Source: Pardosa pseudoannulata
Lineage: Eukaryota > Arthropoda > Arachnida > Araneae > Lycosidae
DNA length: 64,000 nucleotides
Assembly (NCBI GenBank): GCA_032207245.1
Contig: CM063506.1
Span: 36,989,742 to 37,053,741 of the forward strand
Direction of reading: 5' to 3'
Part shown: one piece after another, positions 12,711 through 23,902 of the stretch
How positions within the stretch are numbered: the stretch's first letter is position 1
How the letters are laid out: each line of letters opens with the position of its first letter
The notes under the pieces: generated by a model
The model's database searches: none
Seen by the model: the letters and a program-made list of their open reading frames with translations, nothing else
What the model was told of the DNA's origin: nothing
Program-made: the position numbers and the translations under genes

Positions 12711-12790
12711 TTGCGAAATCCATTCTAGCGGTGGAATTCAAACCCACGTACTACCAAATAGCAGCGTCTTACTCATTCACTCGGCTTGTA
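12711..12790 (-). mobile_element. SINE family B head at the end of the satellite
   Basis: Immediately after the last satellite unit the sequence continues as the 5' part of the same SINE. It holds a decayed B-box region (gaattcaaacccacg, against gattcgaacccacg in the intact copy), then the tRNA-like head. This marks a single SINE whose 3' half was tandemly multiplied. Confidence 0.75.
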
Positions 12791-13328
12791 TTTAAGGATA
12801 CTTTATCCTTAAATAGGGTATAACAAACCTTTTTTTCGGTCCTCAACTTAATTTTTTTTAGTTTTGTTGTAAACTTTTTCCACAGTTAGGAAAGCAGTGT
12901 GTGTTCTGTAATTTCATAATAATATGTGTGAAAATAACATGTTTTTGCCTACATCCATAGCAGAAGAAAAAGTATTGCTTCCCTTGTTGTGCTAGATAAA
13001 TAATTTATATTTTCATCATAGTAGTGTTTAGTCTTTAACACTATGTGTATTTTAACAATAACCTATCTCATCATAGAAACCAATAATCTAATTTCTTCTC
13101 GTACTGTAGACAACCAACTCAGATGCATCTATTAAATTTGTAAAAATTACCATTAAAGAGATCTGTTTTAAGAAAGAATGAACATAATTATCTATTTCCG
13201 TCAAATCCCCAGACAATTCTTTCAATTACTCTGAATACTCTACGGTCCATTTAGAATCAGCCGAAATCATTTATATTGTATTCTCAGTTGGATGGTAGAG
13301 ATTTTTATAAATATTTGCGGGGGATAAA
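12791..13328. other. AT-rich spacer
   Basis: No feature could be supported between the SINE head and the tandem duplication. Confidence 0.5.
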
Positions 13329-14086
13329 GCGACAGCAGATTCTTTTTAATTAAACAAAGATAAATATCACTAGAGCTAAACACGTGTTCTGATTTTTTCA
13401 TGTTTCGAGTGTAGACATGAAATAAATTGTCAGGAAATAATTTACCACCCTTTACAGACTTATAATTATATGTACATACAAATAAATAACATTTTTTTCT
13501 TATCAATTTTTATTTTTAAGGGGATATAGTGGCCTTTCGAAACTTAAAATAAACATTATATAACAGCATTTTTCTCTTCATAATGAATTAAAAATTTTGG
13601 TCCTTTTAGAATCAATATTAGCAAGGATTTGACATTAAAAAACTTCTTTTGTTTTGTGATTTCAAGTAGTATATTTTTAAAATAACATAAACAATATACA
13701 CCGACATATATACAGCGACAGCAGATTCTTTTTAATTAAACAAAGATAAATATCACTAGAGCTAAACACATGTTCTGATTTTTTGTTTCGAGTGTAGACA
13801 TAAAATAAATTGCAAGGAAATAATTTACCACCCTTTACAGACTTATAATTATATGTACATACAAATAAATGACATTATTTTTCTTATCAATTTATATTTT
13901 TAAGGTGACATAGTGCCTTTCGAAACTTAAAATAACCATTATATAACAGCATTTTTCTCTTTATACTGAATTAAAAATTTTGGTCCTTTTAGAATCAATA
14001 TTAGCAAGCATTTGACATTAAAAAACTTCTTTTGTTTTGTGATTTCAAGTAGTATATTTTTAAAATAACATAAATAATATACACCG
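13329..14086. repeat. Tandem duplication, about 375-bp unit x2
   Basis: 13329-13704 and 13715-14086 are near-identical, both running from 'gcgacagcagattc' to 'atacaccga', with a ten-base spacer. The few differences suggest a recent local duplication. Confidence 0.9.
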
Positions 14087-14206
14087 AATATAAATTCACT
14101 TACCAGAAGATTTTTTTTGTTATTTCTAATGCAGCTGGAAATAGAGACATATATCTTTTCACCATTCAGATATTTATATTACTATTATTTATATTACAGA
14201 GATTTA

Positions 14207-14874
14207 CATTCAAGTGCCAAAACATTATGACCAGCCCTACATTTTGCAATGAACTCGCCTGTATGACGTGGAAGGCACATGATTAGGTGCACACATCTTA
14301 ATTCATCTTCAGCCTTGTGCTTCTCTTCCTTCTGGAAAAAAACCCCTTTTTATTGCATTTTTATTTTATGAGCTTTAAAATCTGTTAGTGTACCTAATTT
14401 TATCATCATATTCCTGTTGGATTTCTCTCATTTTAATTTCTCATCACTTGTCTTATTATTTTGTCCTCCCTACCCTAACTCAAGCTTCCTACCACATTTA
14501 TTTTTCTACATTTATTGCCATACTAGAGCCAAATCTAATCAATAGTGTTGTTTTGAAAAACTCCCAAGTATAGCAGAACTAGAGGACTAGGCCAAGGCAG
14601 TTCTGTGCCAACTTCATCCTGTGATCCTGTAAAGAATCATTCTTTCACTTACTTCTGTGTGTGATAGGAAAAGTTGCGGATCTAAGCGATTTTAATAGAG
14701 GGTAGATTTTAATGGCTCGAAGGCTCGGAACAAGTATTTCCGAAACTGCACGACTTGTGGGTTGTTCGTGATCTACAGTTGTTAACACTTATGCAAAGTG
14801 GATGAATGACGGTGAAACCAGCAGTAGACGACATGGTTATTGACAGGTGGTCGTAATGTTTTGGCTCTTGAGTG
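14207..14874 (+). mobile_element. Internally deleted Tc1-like transposon
   Basis: Terminal inverted repeats of about 30 bp (left cattcaagtgccaaaacatt, right the complement of cactcaagagccaaaacatt) are flanked by TA on both sides, the Tc1/mariner target. From 14712 the plus strand encodes MARRLGTSISETARLVGCS, a helix-turn-helix start typical of Tc1 transposases. It has an in-frame stop and a short continuation, and then runs directly into the right end near 14842. The catalytic domain is missing, so the copy cannot move by itself. Confidence 0.75.
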
Positions 14875-14876
14875 TA

Positions 14877-15922
14877 TATACAGAGATTTATATCACCCTA
14901 CAGAGATTATTAAAAAACAAAACTATAGAAATGCAATAATAATTAAATACAATTAAGATAAAATTATACAAGAAGAATGTAGATGGATAAAATTTAGAAC
15001 ATTAAGAGAACAGAATCAAAAACTATAAGCACAGGAAGACGGGAAGGTGCCGTAGAGATAATGTAAACACGCAAGCGAAAGACGTGAACTCCAAAAACCT
15101 TAAGAGAAAAACTACTTTATAGACTTCTTCTCAGATTCAGTTTTTTCATTCTTCTTTTAAATTTTGATTTGATTTTGTTTTTTAAATTATCAGTTTTGTA
15201 TATTAAAGGAATAGATTTTTAAAAACTCCTTGTAGTTATATACTTGAGGTATATTCTAATAGGGCAATTTCACGCACATCTGGCACATGAGGCCACATCT
15301 CAACTTATGACACTGTAGGCTTTAATTTCAAACGGAAGAGCAGTTTATTGTTTGCCTATTGGCTGTTGTAAACATGAAAATGAATGGGAAGGGCATTATA
15401 ATGGTTCATGACGTTGCACGAAATTGCTGTATGCGTACATAATGTTCAAGTTAATTTTTTATTATGTTCTAGATCACATTTTCTGCTAAACCGATGGCTG
15501 CAAATGGCGTTGAACATTAGTTCGACTGAGAGACCGAGTCTGTATCATTCTTTCAGGTGGTGATTTGTAGTTTCTGCGGTGACGTCGTTATGCCAATACT
15601 TAGCAAATAACCATTAAAACAGCAGCAGGTGTTGATCACACAGAGGTGACTCCTGTCAGAAGGTTTCCTTGCTAAACAGCGCGAGATCATTTGGTTTTTA
15701 ACCTTCGAGTATGTGGTGAGGCGATTTAGATAATTCTAATTAATATAATTAATATAAATAAAAAGGGAAGTTGAAATGCTTGGGATCTAAATCTGACCTC
15801 ATCACATCTTTTGTAAAGAAGAATGACCTATAAAAATTAATTTAATTTATTCGTCGCGTGAGAGATTCTGATCGCATACCTAGATTAAAATCATGTCTCC
15901 GTTCATGAAAGTAAATAAGAAT
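14877..15922. other. Intergenic DNA without recognised features
   Basis: Nothing coding or repetitive could be supported here, although the middle part (15280-15720) is less AT-rich than its surroundings. Confidence 0.45.
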
Positions 15923-15929
15923 GTACCTT

Positions 15930-16412
15930 TGTGGTATTATGAGTCCCTAAGGGACAAAAGTTAAAAGTTAATTAAGTCTTCGGGAGTGCCCAATTTGAAG
16001 AGGTTAGGTTTTCCCCATATTGGTGGTTTAAAGCCGGAGAAAGGACGACCAATTAATATGTACATCTCTGCTGATTGGAACAAGAGCAAAGAAAAAGACC
16101 ATAGATAAAAAGGATATATAAAAGGGAAAAGGCAGAGAGTTGAAGAGCAGAGTTCGAGAGGCCCAGTGGAGAATCTAGAGTCGGACAGAGACTTAGGAAT
16201 GATAACGAGTAGGACATCTCGCAGCGACCAGAAGTGTTCCAGTGCCACAAACTTACAGAACCACCCCAATTATTTAGAAGGAAGCCCCAGACCAGAGGTG
16301 GGACTAAAGTCTGCATTGTCATCCCACCAGTCGATATTACCCGCATAAGTGTCTATATATTATGACCATCCGGATCAGCGATATTCCTGATGCACAGACT
16401 TGCAGATCCACA
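15930..16412 (+). repeat. LTR-like repeat (solo LTR candidate)
   Basis: The segment starts TGTGG and ends CCACA, and a 12-bp inverted match (gtacctttgtgg and ccacaaaggtac) spans both edges. A TATA-like box (ggatatataaaagg) lies at about 16112-16125, followed by a GA-rich leader. This resembles an LTR promoter. A direct target duplication is not visible, because the flanking five bases are inverted and not direct. A terminal-inverted-repeat element is therefore the alternative. Open frames on both strands here look accidental. Confidence 0.4.
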
Positions 16413-16581
16413 AAGGTACTGGATATCAAAATTGGAACTTAGAATTATTTTCTCTTTCTTCTTTTCCCGTAAATGTTTAAAGTCTGCTTATTTTTAATTT
16501 TGGATAAGATGGCTTATAATATTAGAGAATTTTGAAAGGCAAATTTTTTAAATTTGATATACTTCTGTGTGTATATATATA

Positions 16582-16964
16582 TGTAATATGGGCGAGACTC
16601 ATTCAAATTCACAACACAGTTTATTTCTGGTAAGAAACATGAAATCCGTACAACAGGCAAACAATTTTACAACTTCGTGCACATAGAACATGAGATCCCG
16701 CACATACACTTTTCAAGTAGGGATTCCTCAGGTAAAAAGACAATGAATAATCCCTAAGCACAATTGATCACGTGATACAAAATACCCATGTTTAAAGAGA
16801 ACGCCCTAACTATTGGCTAAAGTCGTACAGACAGAGGCTGAATTAAGTCTATAACGTGTCTGGAGGGAAAAATCAGAATTACCGCTCAAACCCCGAACTC
16901 ACTTTATGAACAAAAGCTATTAAATGAATATTAAAATACGTAAATAAGGAATTTTAATATTACA
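16582..16964 (-). repeat. Solo LTR inserted in a TA tract
   Basis: The ends are TGTAATAT and ATATTACA. On the minus strand an aataaa signal (ccagaaataaactgtgttg) lies about 55 bases before the end, as in the R/U5 part of an LTR. The flanks are TA repeats compatible with a 4-5 bp duplication. No internal retroviral-type coding region is attached. Confidence 0.6.
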
Positions 16965-16982
16965 TATATATGTATAGTATAA

Positions 16983-17295
16983 TGTTAGGAAATTAAAAAA
17001 AAAATAGATTTCTTCCTTACAATATCACCTCATTATTCATCCGATGCGTTTAAGTTTCAGTCAACTTTAACCGTGACTGAAACCTTCATGTAAATCTCCT
17101 GCCACATGTGTGTATTTAAGCCTAGTCAGCGTTGTTAGCTAGGGGAAGCATTTCTAGCTAACGCTGCAGGTGAATAGCTTGTTTAATTTATGTGTTAAGT
17201 CGATACATGTTAATTTTTTATAAATAAATTTTTAACTTAAAACACTCGAAGTGTAAATTTTATTGAAATCCTAAAACTTCATCAAACCTCTGACA
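16983..17295 (+). repeat. LTR-like repeat, second family
   Basis: It starts tgttaggaaatt, has a TATA-like gtgtatttaagcct near 17113, an ataaataaa signal near 17220 and ends ctctgaca. Its first 220 bp match the minus strand of 39990-40212, which likewise starts TGTTGGGAAATG. No clear target duplication is seen. The homology is firm and the LTR label is inferred. Confidence 0.5.
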
Positions 17296-17868
17296 ACTCT
17301 GCATTTTTTTGAAGTGTTGAAAAATTATATGAAACTTGATTAATTTTCCATCATATAACAATAAGTGTTCTTATTTTTTATTTAAAAACTATTGAACTTT
17401 GTTATGTAATTGTTTTAGCAACTTTTACTGAGGTTGACAGTTTAAAAAATAGTTTGTAGTCTCTCAGATAATGTGGTTGAATTTAAAATTTAACTAATTT
17501 TTACAAAGCAATCCAAATAAATTTAGTCTTAGACTAACCAAATATTGACCACTATAATTGATCACAGGTAAAATACCTAAATTTTATGAGAACTACATTT
17601 CAGAGTGCACCTTTAGAGGTTTGATAGAACAGGATCAAGTCTGCAAATTGTTAAAATATCTCTAGCCTCCCTGTATCAGGAAAAATACTGATGTGAAAGA
17701 GAGCTAAGCAAACGAGAAAATAGCATTCTTCTCCACTTCATTGCAGTTTAAAGTAAAAAGAGCAAGAAGGACTATCAACAATTCATTATCTGTAAAGATG
17801 TGCATATAAAGAGTCATGCTTTATAGCTAGACGAAAGGCAGTTACGGATCTGCTTCTGGAGTAATTTA
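17296..17868. other. AT-rich intergenic DNA
   Basis: No supported feature. Confidence 0.45.
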
Positions 17869-17884
17869 CCAAATTTGCATTAAT

Positions 17885-18243
17885 GTTGTTGTTTCTGATG
17901 CCTCTTGGTCAAACCAAGCTCAATAAGCCATACTCTACTCGTATTAAGGCAAAAGGATGCGCCTTTCGTTTTAACGAGCACTTCAAGAATGAAAGAAAGA
18001 CTTTTGCTCAAATGGGCCCTCGTAATTTTGAAGCAGAGACCGATCAAAAGACCCATAGGCTTGGCCTGCCACCCCCCCCCAGAAGTATTGACTGAGAACT
18101 TGGAGAACAATGGGACTACTATCATATTTTACATGCTCCAGTCACCTTTATCGAACACAGCTGTTCTTAAGCCGGCTCGGATTCCGAACCCGTAACCCTC
18201 CAGTTACAAGAGCGTTGTCTTTGTCGACTCAGCTACCACCGTT
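17885..18243 (-). mobile_element. Complete SINE, family A (359 bp)
   Basis: Read on the minus strand it begins with a tRNA-like head containing a gggttcggaatcc B-box-like element near 18180-18195. A 250-bp body follows, and it ends in AAC repeats. A 16-bp target-site duplication with one mismatch (17869-17884 and 18244-18259) flanks it exactly. Related pieces occur at 27855-27960, 31678-31990 and 37605-37715, all on the minus strand. Open frames in both directions across it are incidental. Confidence 0.9.
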
Positions 18244-18904
18244 CCAAATTTGTATTAATAATTATCAAAAAAAAATTGAAGTAAAATAGCTGTTTTATTC
18301 TGTTAAGCTTCGCCTATTGTACCTTATTTGCAAAAATTAATTTCAAATTTTATTTATGCTAGAGCAAAATTAAGATTTCAAATATTCTTTTAAGAGTCCC
18401 TTTATTTCTTTTTTCTATGTTCTAAGCAGTTTTCTCAACCATATCTGTTGAAACATCCACGCTACATGTTACTATATTGTTTTTCAAAGTGAATCCCTAA
18501 CGCATAAAAAGCATATACATAGATTAAAGATGGTTTTTCGAAGTACTATATCGTATCTAAAATACCCCGGGAAAGGAAACCTCGGCGTTCTCTGCGAAAA
18601 TCGCTTCGCGAAAATTTCATCCTTTGATTCATGACTGCTCATCTTTTCTTCCCATTCTCCGAAATGAATTTCTTTTCCCTGAAAGTGAACCTTACTTGTG
18701 ACCCAAGTTTTGTGATTTTTCTATGATAGATGAACAAAATGCACTTTGCCTCTGTGCGGAACACATACTTTTCCAGTAAATTCTCATGGGAAGGTGCGTA
18801 AGATCATAGCCGTTACACTTTTTCCCTGAAATACGAACACTATTTTCTAAAAATATTCAAAGCGGTATTATCAGAAATGCTCCCTTGTGTATAGTATAGA
18901 TTGA

Positions 18905-20068
18905 AGAAAACTGTTGGGCTTTAGTTTGTTTCGCTTTTCAGATTTCGTGCCTTCCTTACTATACTGATACGAACTAACGCTTTTTGAAGGAATTAACTGT
19001 TTCATCATATAAGGTATTATTTTTTATTTAGATAAAAAAAATTCTATTAATGAATTAAAAATTATATTTAAGAAAACTTTTGGGCTTTAGTTTGTTTCGC
19101 TTTTCAGATTTCGTACCTTACTTATTATACTGATACGAACTAACGCTTTTTGAAGGAATTAACTGTTTTATCATATAAGGTATTATTTTTTATTTAGATA
19201 AAAAAAATTTCCATTAATGAATTAAAAATTATATTTAAGAAAACTTTTGGGCTTTAGTTTGTTTCGCTTTTCAGATTTCGTACCTTACTTATTATACTGA
19301 TACGAACTAACGCTTTTTGAAGGAATTAACTGTTTTATCATATAAGGTATTATTTTTTATTTAGATAAAAAAAATTTCCATTAATGAATTAAAAATTATA
19401 TTTAAGAAAACTTTTGGGCTTTAGTTTGTTTCGCTTTTCAGATTTCGTGCCTTCCTTACTATACTGATACGAACTAACGCTTTTTGAAGGAATTAACTGT
19501 TTCATCATATAAGGTATTATTTTATATTTAGATAAAAAAAATTCTATTAATTAATTAAAAATTATATTTAAGAAAACTTTTAGGCTTTAGTTTGTTTCGA
19601 TTTTCAGATTTCGGGTCTTCCTTACTATACTGATACGGACTAACGCTTTTTCAAGGAATTAACTGTTTCATGATATAAGGTATTATTTTTTATTTAAATT
19701 TTAAAAAATTCTATTAATGAATTAAAAATTATATTTAAGAAAACTTTTGGGTTTTAATTTGTTTCGCTTTTCAGATTTCGTGCCTTCCTTACTATACTGA
19801 TACGAACTAATGCTTTTTAAAGGAATTAACTGTTTCACCCTATAAGGTATTATTTTTTATTTAGATAAAAAAATTCTATGAATGAATTATAAATTATATT
19901 TAAGTAAACTTTTGGGCTTTAGTTTGTTTCTCTTTTCAGATTTCGTACTTTACTTACTATACTGATACGAACTAACGCTTTTTGAAGGAATTAACTGTTT
20001 CATCATATAAGGTATTATTTTTTATTTAGATAAAAAAAATTCTATTAATGAATTAAAAATTATATTTA
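18905..20068. repeat. 166-bp satellite, seven units
   Basis: Units start at 18905, 19071, 19238, 19405, 19571, 19738 and 19903, with period 165-167. Each holds the sequence gctttagtttgtttcgcttt and ends in an AT-rich segment. Units at 19071, 19238 and 19405 are almost identical, while later ones carry private changes. Confidence 0.95.
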
Positions 20069-20460
20069 TTGTATTAAACTGAGTTTTTTTATATATGGTG
20101 TTCTAATTTCAATAATTGATCAAAGCAAACATTTTTAATAAGGAGCAACGTTTCAAATTTCAACTTGAACCCTCGATACAATAATTCGAGAATTAGAACA
20201 GTTAGTTAACAGAGTTAGTTCCACATTATTTTAATTTGGCTGTAGTGAATGACAGTCATTTTAAATTAAAGGGAATTAAATGTATCATCATGTGATGTAT
20301 AGATTTTTTGTTTAGATAAAAGGATTCTAATAATAGTTACAAATGAAATTTTTTGTATTAAACTGGGTTTTATACCATATGTTGGTAATTCAAAAAGTAA
20401 TCTAATCACACTCTTTTAATTAGAGGTAAAGTTTGAAAATTTTTATCTGAACCCCCATCT
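20069..20460. repeat. Diverged higher-order extension of the satellite
   Basis: Two related blocks (tgtattaaactgagtttt at 20079 and tgtattaaactgggtttt at 20354) flank a decayed stretch resembling the satellite's right half (tgtatcatcatgtgatgtat). The array edge was apparently once a longer, about 275-bp repeat. Confidence 0.55.
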
Positions 20461-20691
20461 ATAAAACGGTCTGTTCCATAAGAGCTTGTCGATCATAACT
20501 TCGTCAATAGATAGCGCGCAGATACCGGCTTAATTGCACGTGTTCTTCAAACATTAGAAAAGAATGCTTTATGATTATATTCTTTATTCGATTTGTTTTG
20601 CTGTGTTTAAATCGACAATTCCAAAATAAGTGCCGCGTATACGAGCCTTTTTGAGGCAGTGTTTCTGTTTAACCATCCAAAAGGACCAAAA

Positions 20692-20854
20692 ATGTCTCGT
20701 GCAGCTGCAGGCCCGGTACATGAGAAAGTCGGAGTAGTTCGTCAAGAAGTGGGTAGCATGTTATAAAGCGGTACAAAATGTTGACGACCTACCAGAACGA
20801 GGTAAACGCCGCTCAACGTCAAAATCGAATGATAAAATTATTCTTGCACAATAG
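20692..20854 (+). pseudogene. Tc1/mariner-like transposase N-terminal scrap
   Basis: After an ATG at 20692, frames can be read that give a helix-turn-helix linker-like segment, KKWVACYKAVQNVDDLPERG, followed by KRRSTSKSNDKIILAQ and a stop. This matches the typical layout of IS630/Tc1/mariner DNA-binding regions. It is frameshifted relative to the ATG and lacks the catalytic domain. Confidence 0.55.
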
Positions 20855-21416
20855 ATAATAAGGAGGACTTAACAACTTATTAGGTGAAATGCATTTTGTG
20901 ACTAAGCTATATTTGTGAGGGTGGGGTTCAATGAAAATATCTTTTCAGTGCAAAATATAGTTTAATTACATAAAATCTTAGCTTGCACACAAAACAATTA
21001 AAGGGAAAAAAATAAAAGTTAAACAGACAAAATATACATAATTAAAATAGTTAACACAATTAGAACCAGGGGAGGTCAAAGTGTTGCAGCGCCTCTGAAG
21101 TCCGTAAGGCCAACTGACTTTTTTTGGGGAAGTCTTCTCTTACGTGTGTGTTTGTTTTTGTACAGGTGGCAGCACGGTGCTGTGGCGAAGTACATTTGTT
21201 ACAATTTCAGTTTAATATGTATACTACACGGTACAAATGTATTTTTAACTAATTCGTTTGTATTTTCAGAGAAATAAACGACACGCTCTTATGGAAAAGG
21301 CTGTAGATATTTCGAGGGTTAGAGCAAAGTTAGTAATTCCTCTAGCTCCACATCTATTTTAATTTCGTTTTGGCGTATTGCCGTTAGTTTTCAAACACGA
21401 AAGTGAATTAGATCGG

Positions 21417-21540
21417 TATTAACTATTTCGAATAGATTCCGTACGGCTACGAACATGCCTAGCAACAGCAGGATTCGAACCCGAAGAATCTGGTACTGAT
21501 AGGCCGAGCTCTTCTGATTCGCTGATCATCCGGACACATT
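21417..21540 (-). mobile_element. SINE family B head fragment
   Basis: On the minus strand it shows the B-box context gggttcgaatcctgctg and the downstream catgttcgtagccgta element seen in the intact family B copies. The 3' half is missing. Confidence 0.6.
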
Positions 21541-21605
21541 ATTCTAAAGTAAAATAATAAAATTTCATACTAAATAAAGGTTGATTATTAAAATGTAGAT
21601 ATCCC

Positions 21606-22497
21606 CTATATAATAATAGCCTAAGTTATCTGTCCGTCTGTCCTCCAATTTATGAAGCGGTTGTACCTGGAATGGATAAAGGCATCCATTCAAAGAGAAT
21701 AAAGTTTATCTTCTCCTAAACTATCGATCCGATTCTAAAATAAATTTGTATAAATATGCTTCATATCACAGCGAAAAATACTGTCGTCTGTAAAACATTC
21801 GAAATCCAACCCTTCTCCCCTTTTCGAGAGTTTAATGCCATTATTTCAAGCCCTATTTTCTCCGGTTAAGAGCAGTCGATTAAATTTATCCATTTATCCC
21901 TTAATAAATAGGTAAAAATAACAATTTTTTCTAGCATTGTGATGTCATTCCTTTAAACATCTCATTTAATCATTTCATATTTTAAACTATTTAAACATCA
22001 TCTACACTATATCTTTTATCACTGATCTTAGATATTACGTAAACGATTTTCTTTTATATTTGGCTTAAATAATATATTAGGTACATATGTGATAATTTTA
22101 AATTGAATCATCGATTATTTTTTGTTGAAATTAAAATTTTATCACCCGTATTAACAATAAATTCTTTTCATATAAGTCTAGTAGTCTATTTCACGGACTA
22201 ATAAATATATAACTTTTAATTTATATATATTTGGAAATTAAGAAGTTTGTTCTTTTGTGTGTTTGTTTATTATACATAACCACACGGTTTGACTGAATGA
22301 ATTCAATGTGATTCTAAACTGCATTCACAGGATCGGGAGACTCTAGAGGAGTATGACGATAAATAAATTATTGAGAGTGAACCAGATAATTCTCAGCCAA
22401 AAAACAAACCTTTTTTTACGTGTCTCATTCGGTACTTAACAATTCTAGAATATTAAAAATTTTACTAATCCCGTCATATGATGGGATATATGCTAGT
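21606..22497 (+). mobile_element. Helitron-like non-autonomous element, copy 2 (intact)
   Basis: The 892-bp copy runs from ctatataataatagcctaag and tgtccgtctgtcc at the left to a hairpin (cccgtcatatgatggg) and gctagt at the right. It lacks target duplications, as expected for Helitrons. It aligns end to end with 5108-6342 (apart from that copy's insertion) and with 37772-38701 inverted. There is no coding capacity. Confidence 0.75.
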
Positions 22498-23900
22498 AAT
22501 ATAATAAATATTAATAAAAATTCACATTTATAACAAGTTAATACCTCTACTTGCATTAGCTTCCCATTCATAATTTTAAATGAATAAAGTAAATAAATGA
22601 AATGCATTCCACATATTTCTTGGTTCAAAACTAGACATTATTCAAGCATTCATAACATAGTCATTCGGATTCTTAGAGATGTTTCTTCGATAATTAAAAA
22701 TGGTAATGCATTCAAATCGATTTTCTCTCATCAGATGTATTATAATATACTTCATGCCTCTAACAACGATTTTTCATAATTATCAGCCAAGGAACATGCA
22801 ATATATTACGACTTACAGAGTACGTGGGGCTAGATATTGATGATTAAGACAAATTTCCTGGGAAATATGTTTTCTTGAGGTATGTATTTATCAATGCAAC
22901 TGATAAATGTTAAGAAAAGAGTATTCTGTTGTAAATGTGTTACAAAATTTCATAATTTAGCTCATCTCGTAGTTAAAACATTCAGCGGCCGATCGGCTTA
23001 ATAATTAATATGCTGTTCTTCATTAAAGGGTGATACATTGTACAAGGTAATTAGATACCCTGTCATATAAAAATTGATATGTTAACCTATGGGAAAATTA
23101 GTTGTACTTTTGGGTGTTTGCATTTAAAGATTTCTTTAAAGAAATTTTATTACGTAAAAGAGACTATTTCCTTAAATTAAATAGCTTTCATTACTTCAAA
23201 ATATTTCATTTATTTCGTTATTATATTACTTTATTTTTCTCTTATTAAGACCAAATTTCTCTGTTTTTTGTGCTCTTTGTCTTAACATCATATTCTTTGT
23301 CTCAATTTCTTAAAACTTACAATTTTTCATAAAGATTTAGTTTGCTAATTGTAATTTTATTATAAAAATCTACGCGAATCTTTGAAAATATTTTTTTCAG
23401 TTTTCCATATAATATTTTCATTGTATATAAAGTTCTATGCACATGCCATATATTGTAACATATTTCTAAAAATAAATTCTTTAGATAATGGGATATGCAT
23501 GTAAAATCTCTTGACTCCTTCATAAGTTTATATAAATAAATTATCCTTCTCCAATATATTATATGTGTGTGTGTGCATGTGTGTGTGTGTATTCCGTAAT
23601 ACCTCTTACTTTATAACCTAAGTTTAAACTTTATAACTTTGAAAAGGTACATCCATGTTACCTTAATGGTACTTTTCAATGAATGACAATTGATTCTATG
23701 GGTTTATTATCAGGTATTTTATTTTATTTACCAAATAAAAAAAGTAAAAATATTTCTAAGAAAGCTTTTCCTTTTCAAATAATTTTAAATCGTTATCTTG
23801 TACCCCAACACTTAGTGAAATCTTCCGTGGCTTTTGTAGTGATATATAAAGTGATATGAGTTCTTAATCCTTAATTTGGCTAAGTCGGCTACATGTATAT
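22498..23900. other. AT-rich intergenic DNA
   Basis: It contains only a short (TG)n patch at about 23563-23590 and no supportable coding region. Confidence 0.5.
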
Positions 23901-23902
23901 TA

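Noticed and set aside
15961..16348. Overlapping frames of 60-102 codons on both strands
   Set aside because: They lie inside a repeat with LTR-like edges, no motif is recognisable, and overlapping frames on opposite strands argue for chance.
18905..20068. CRISPR-like array
   Set aside because: Units of 166 bp are contiguous tandem repeats without unique spacers, in a eukaryotic context. The 110-bp and 130-bp arrays were rejected for the same reason.
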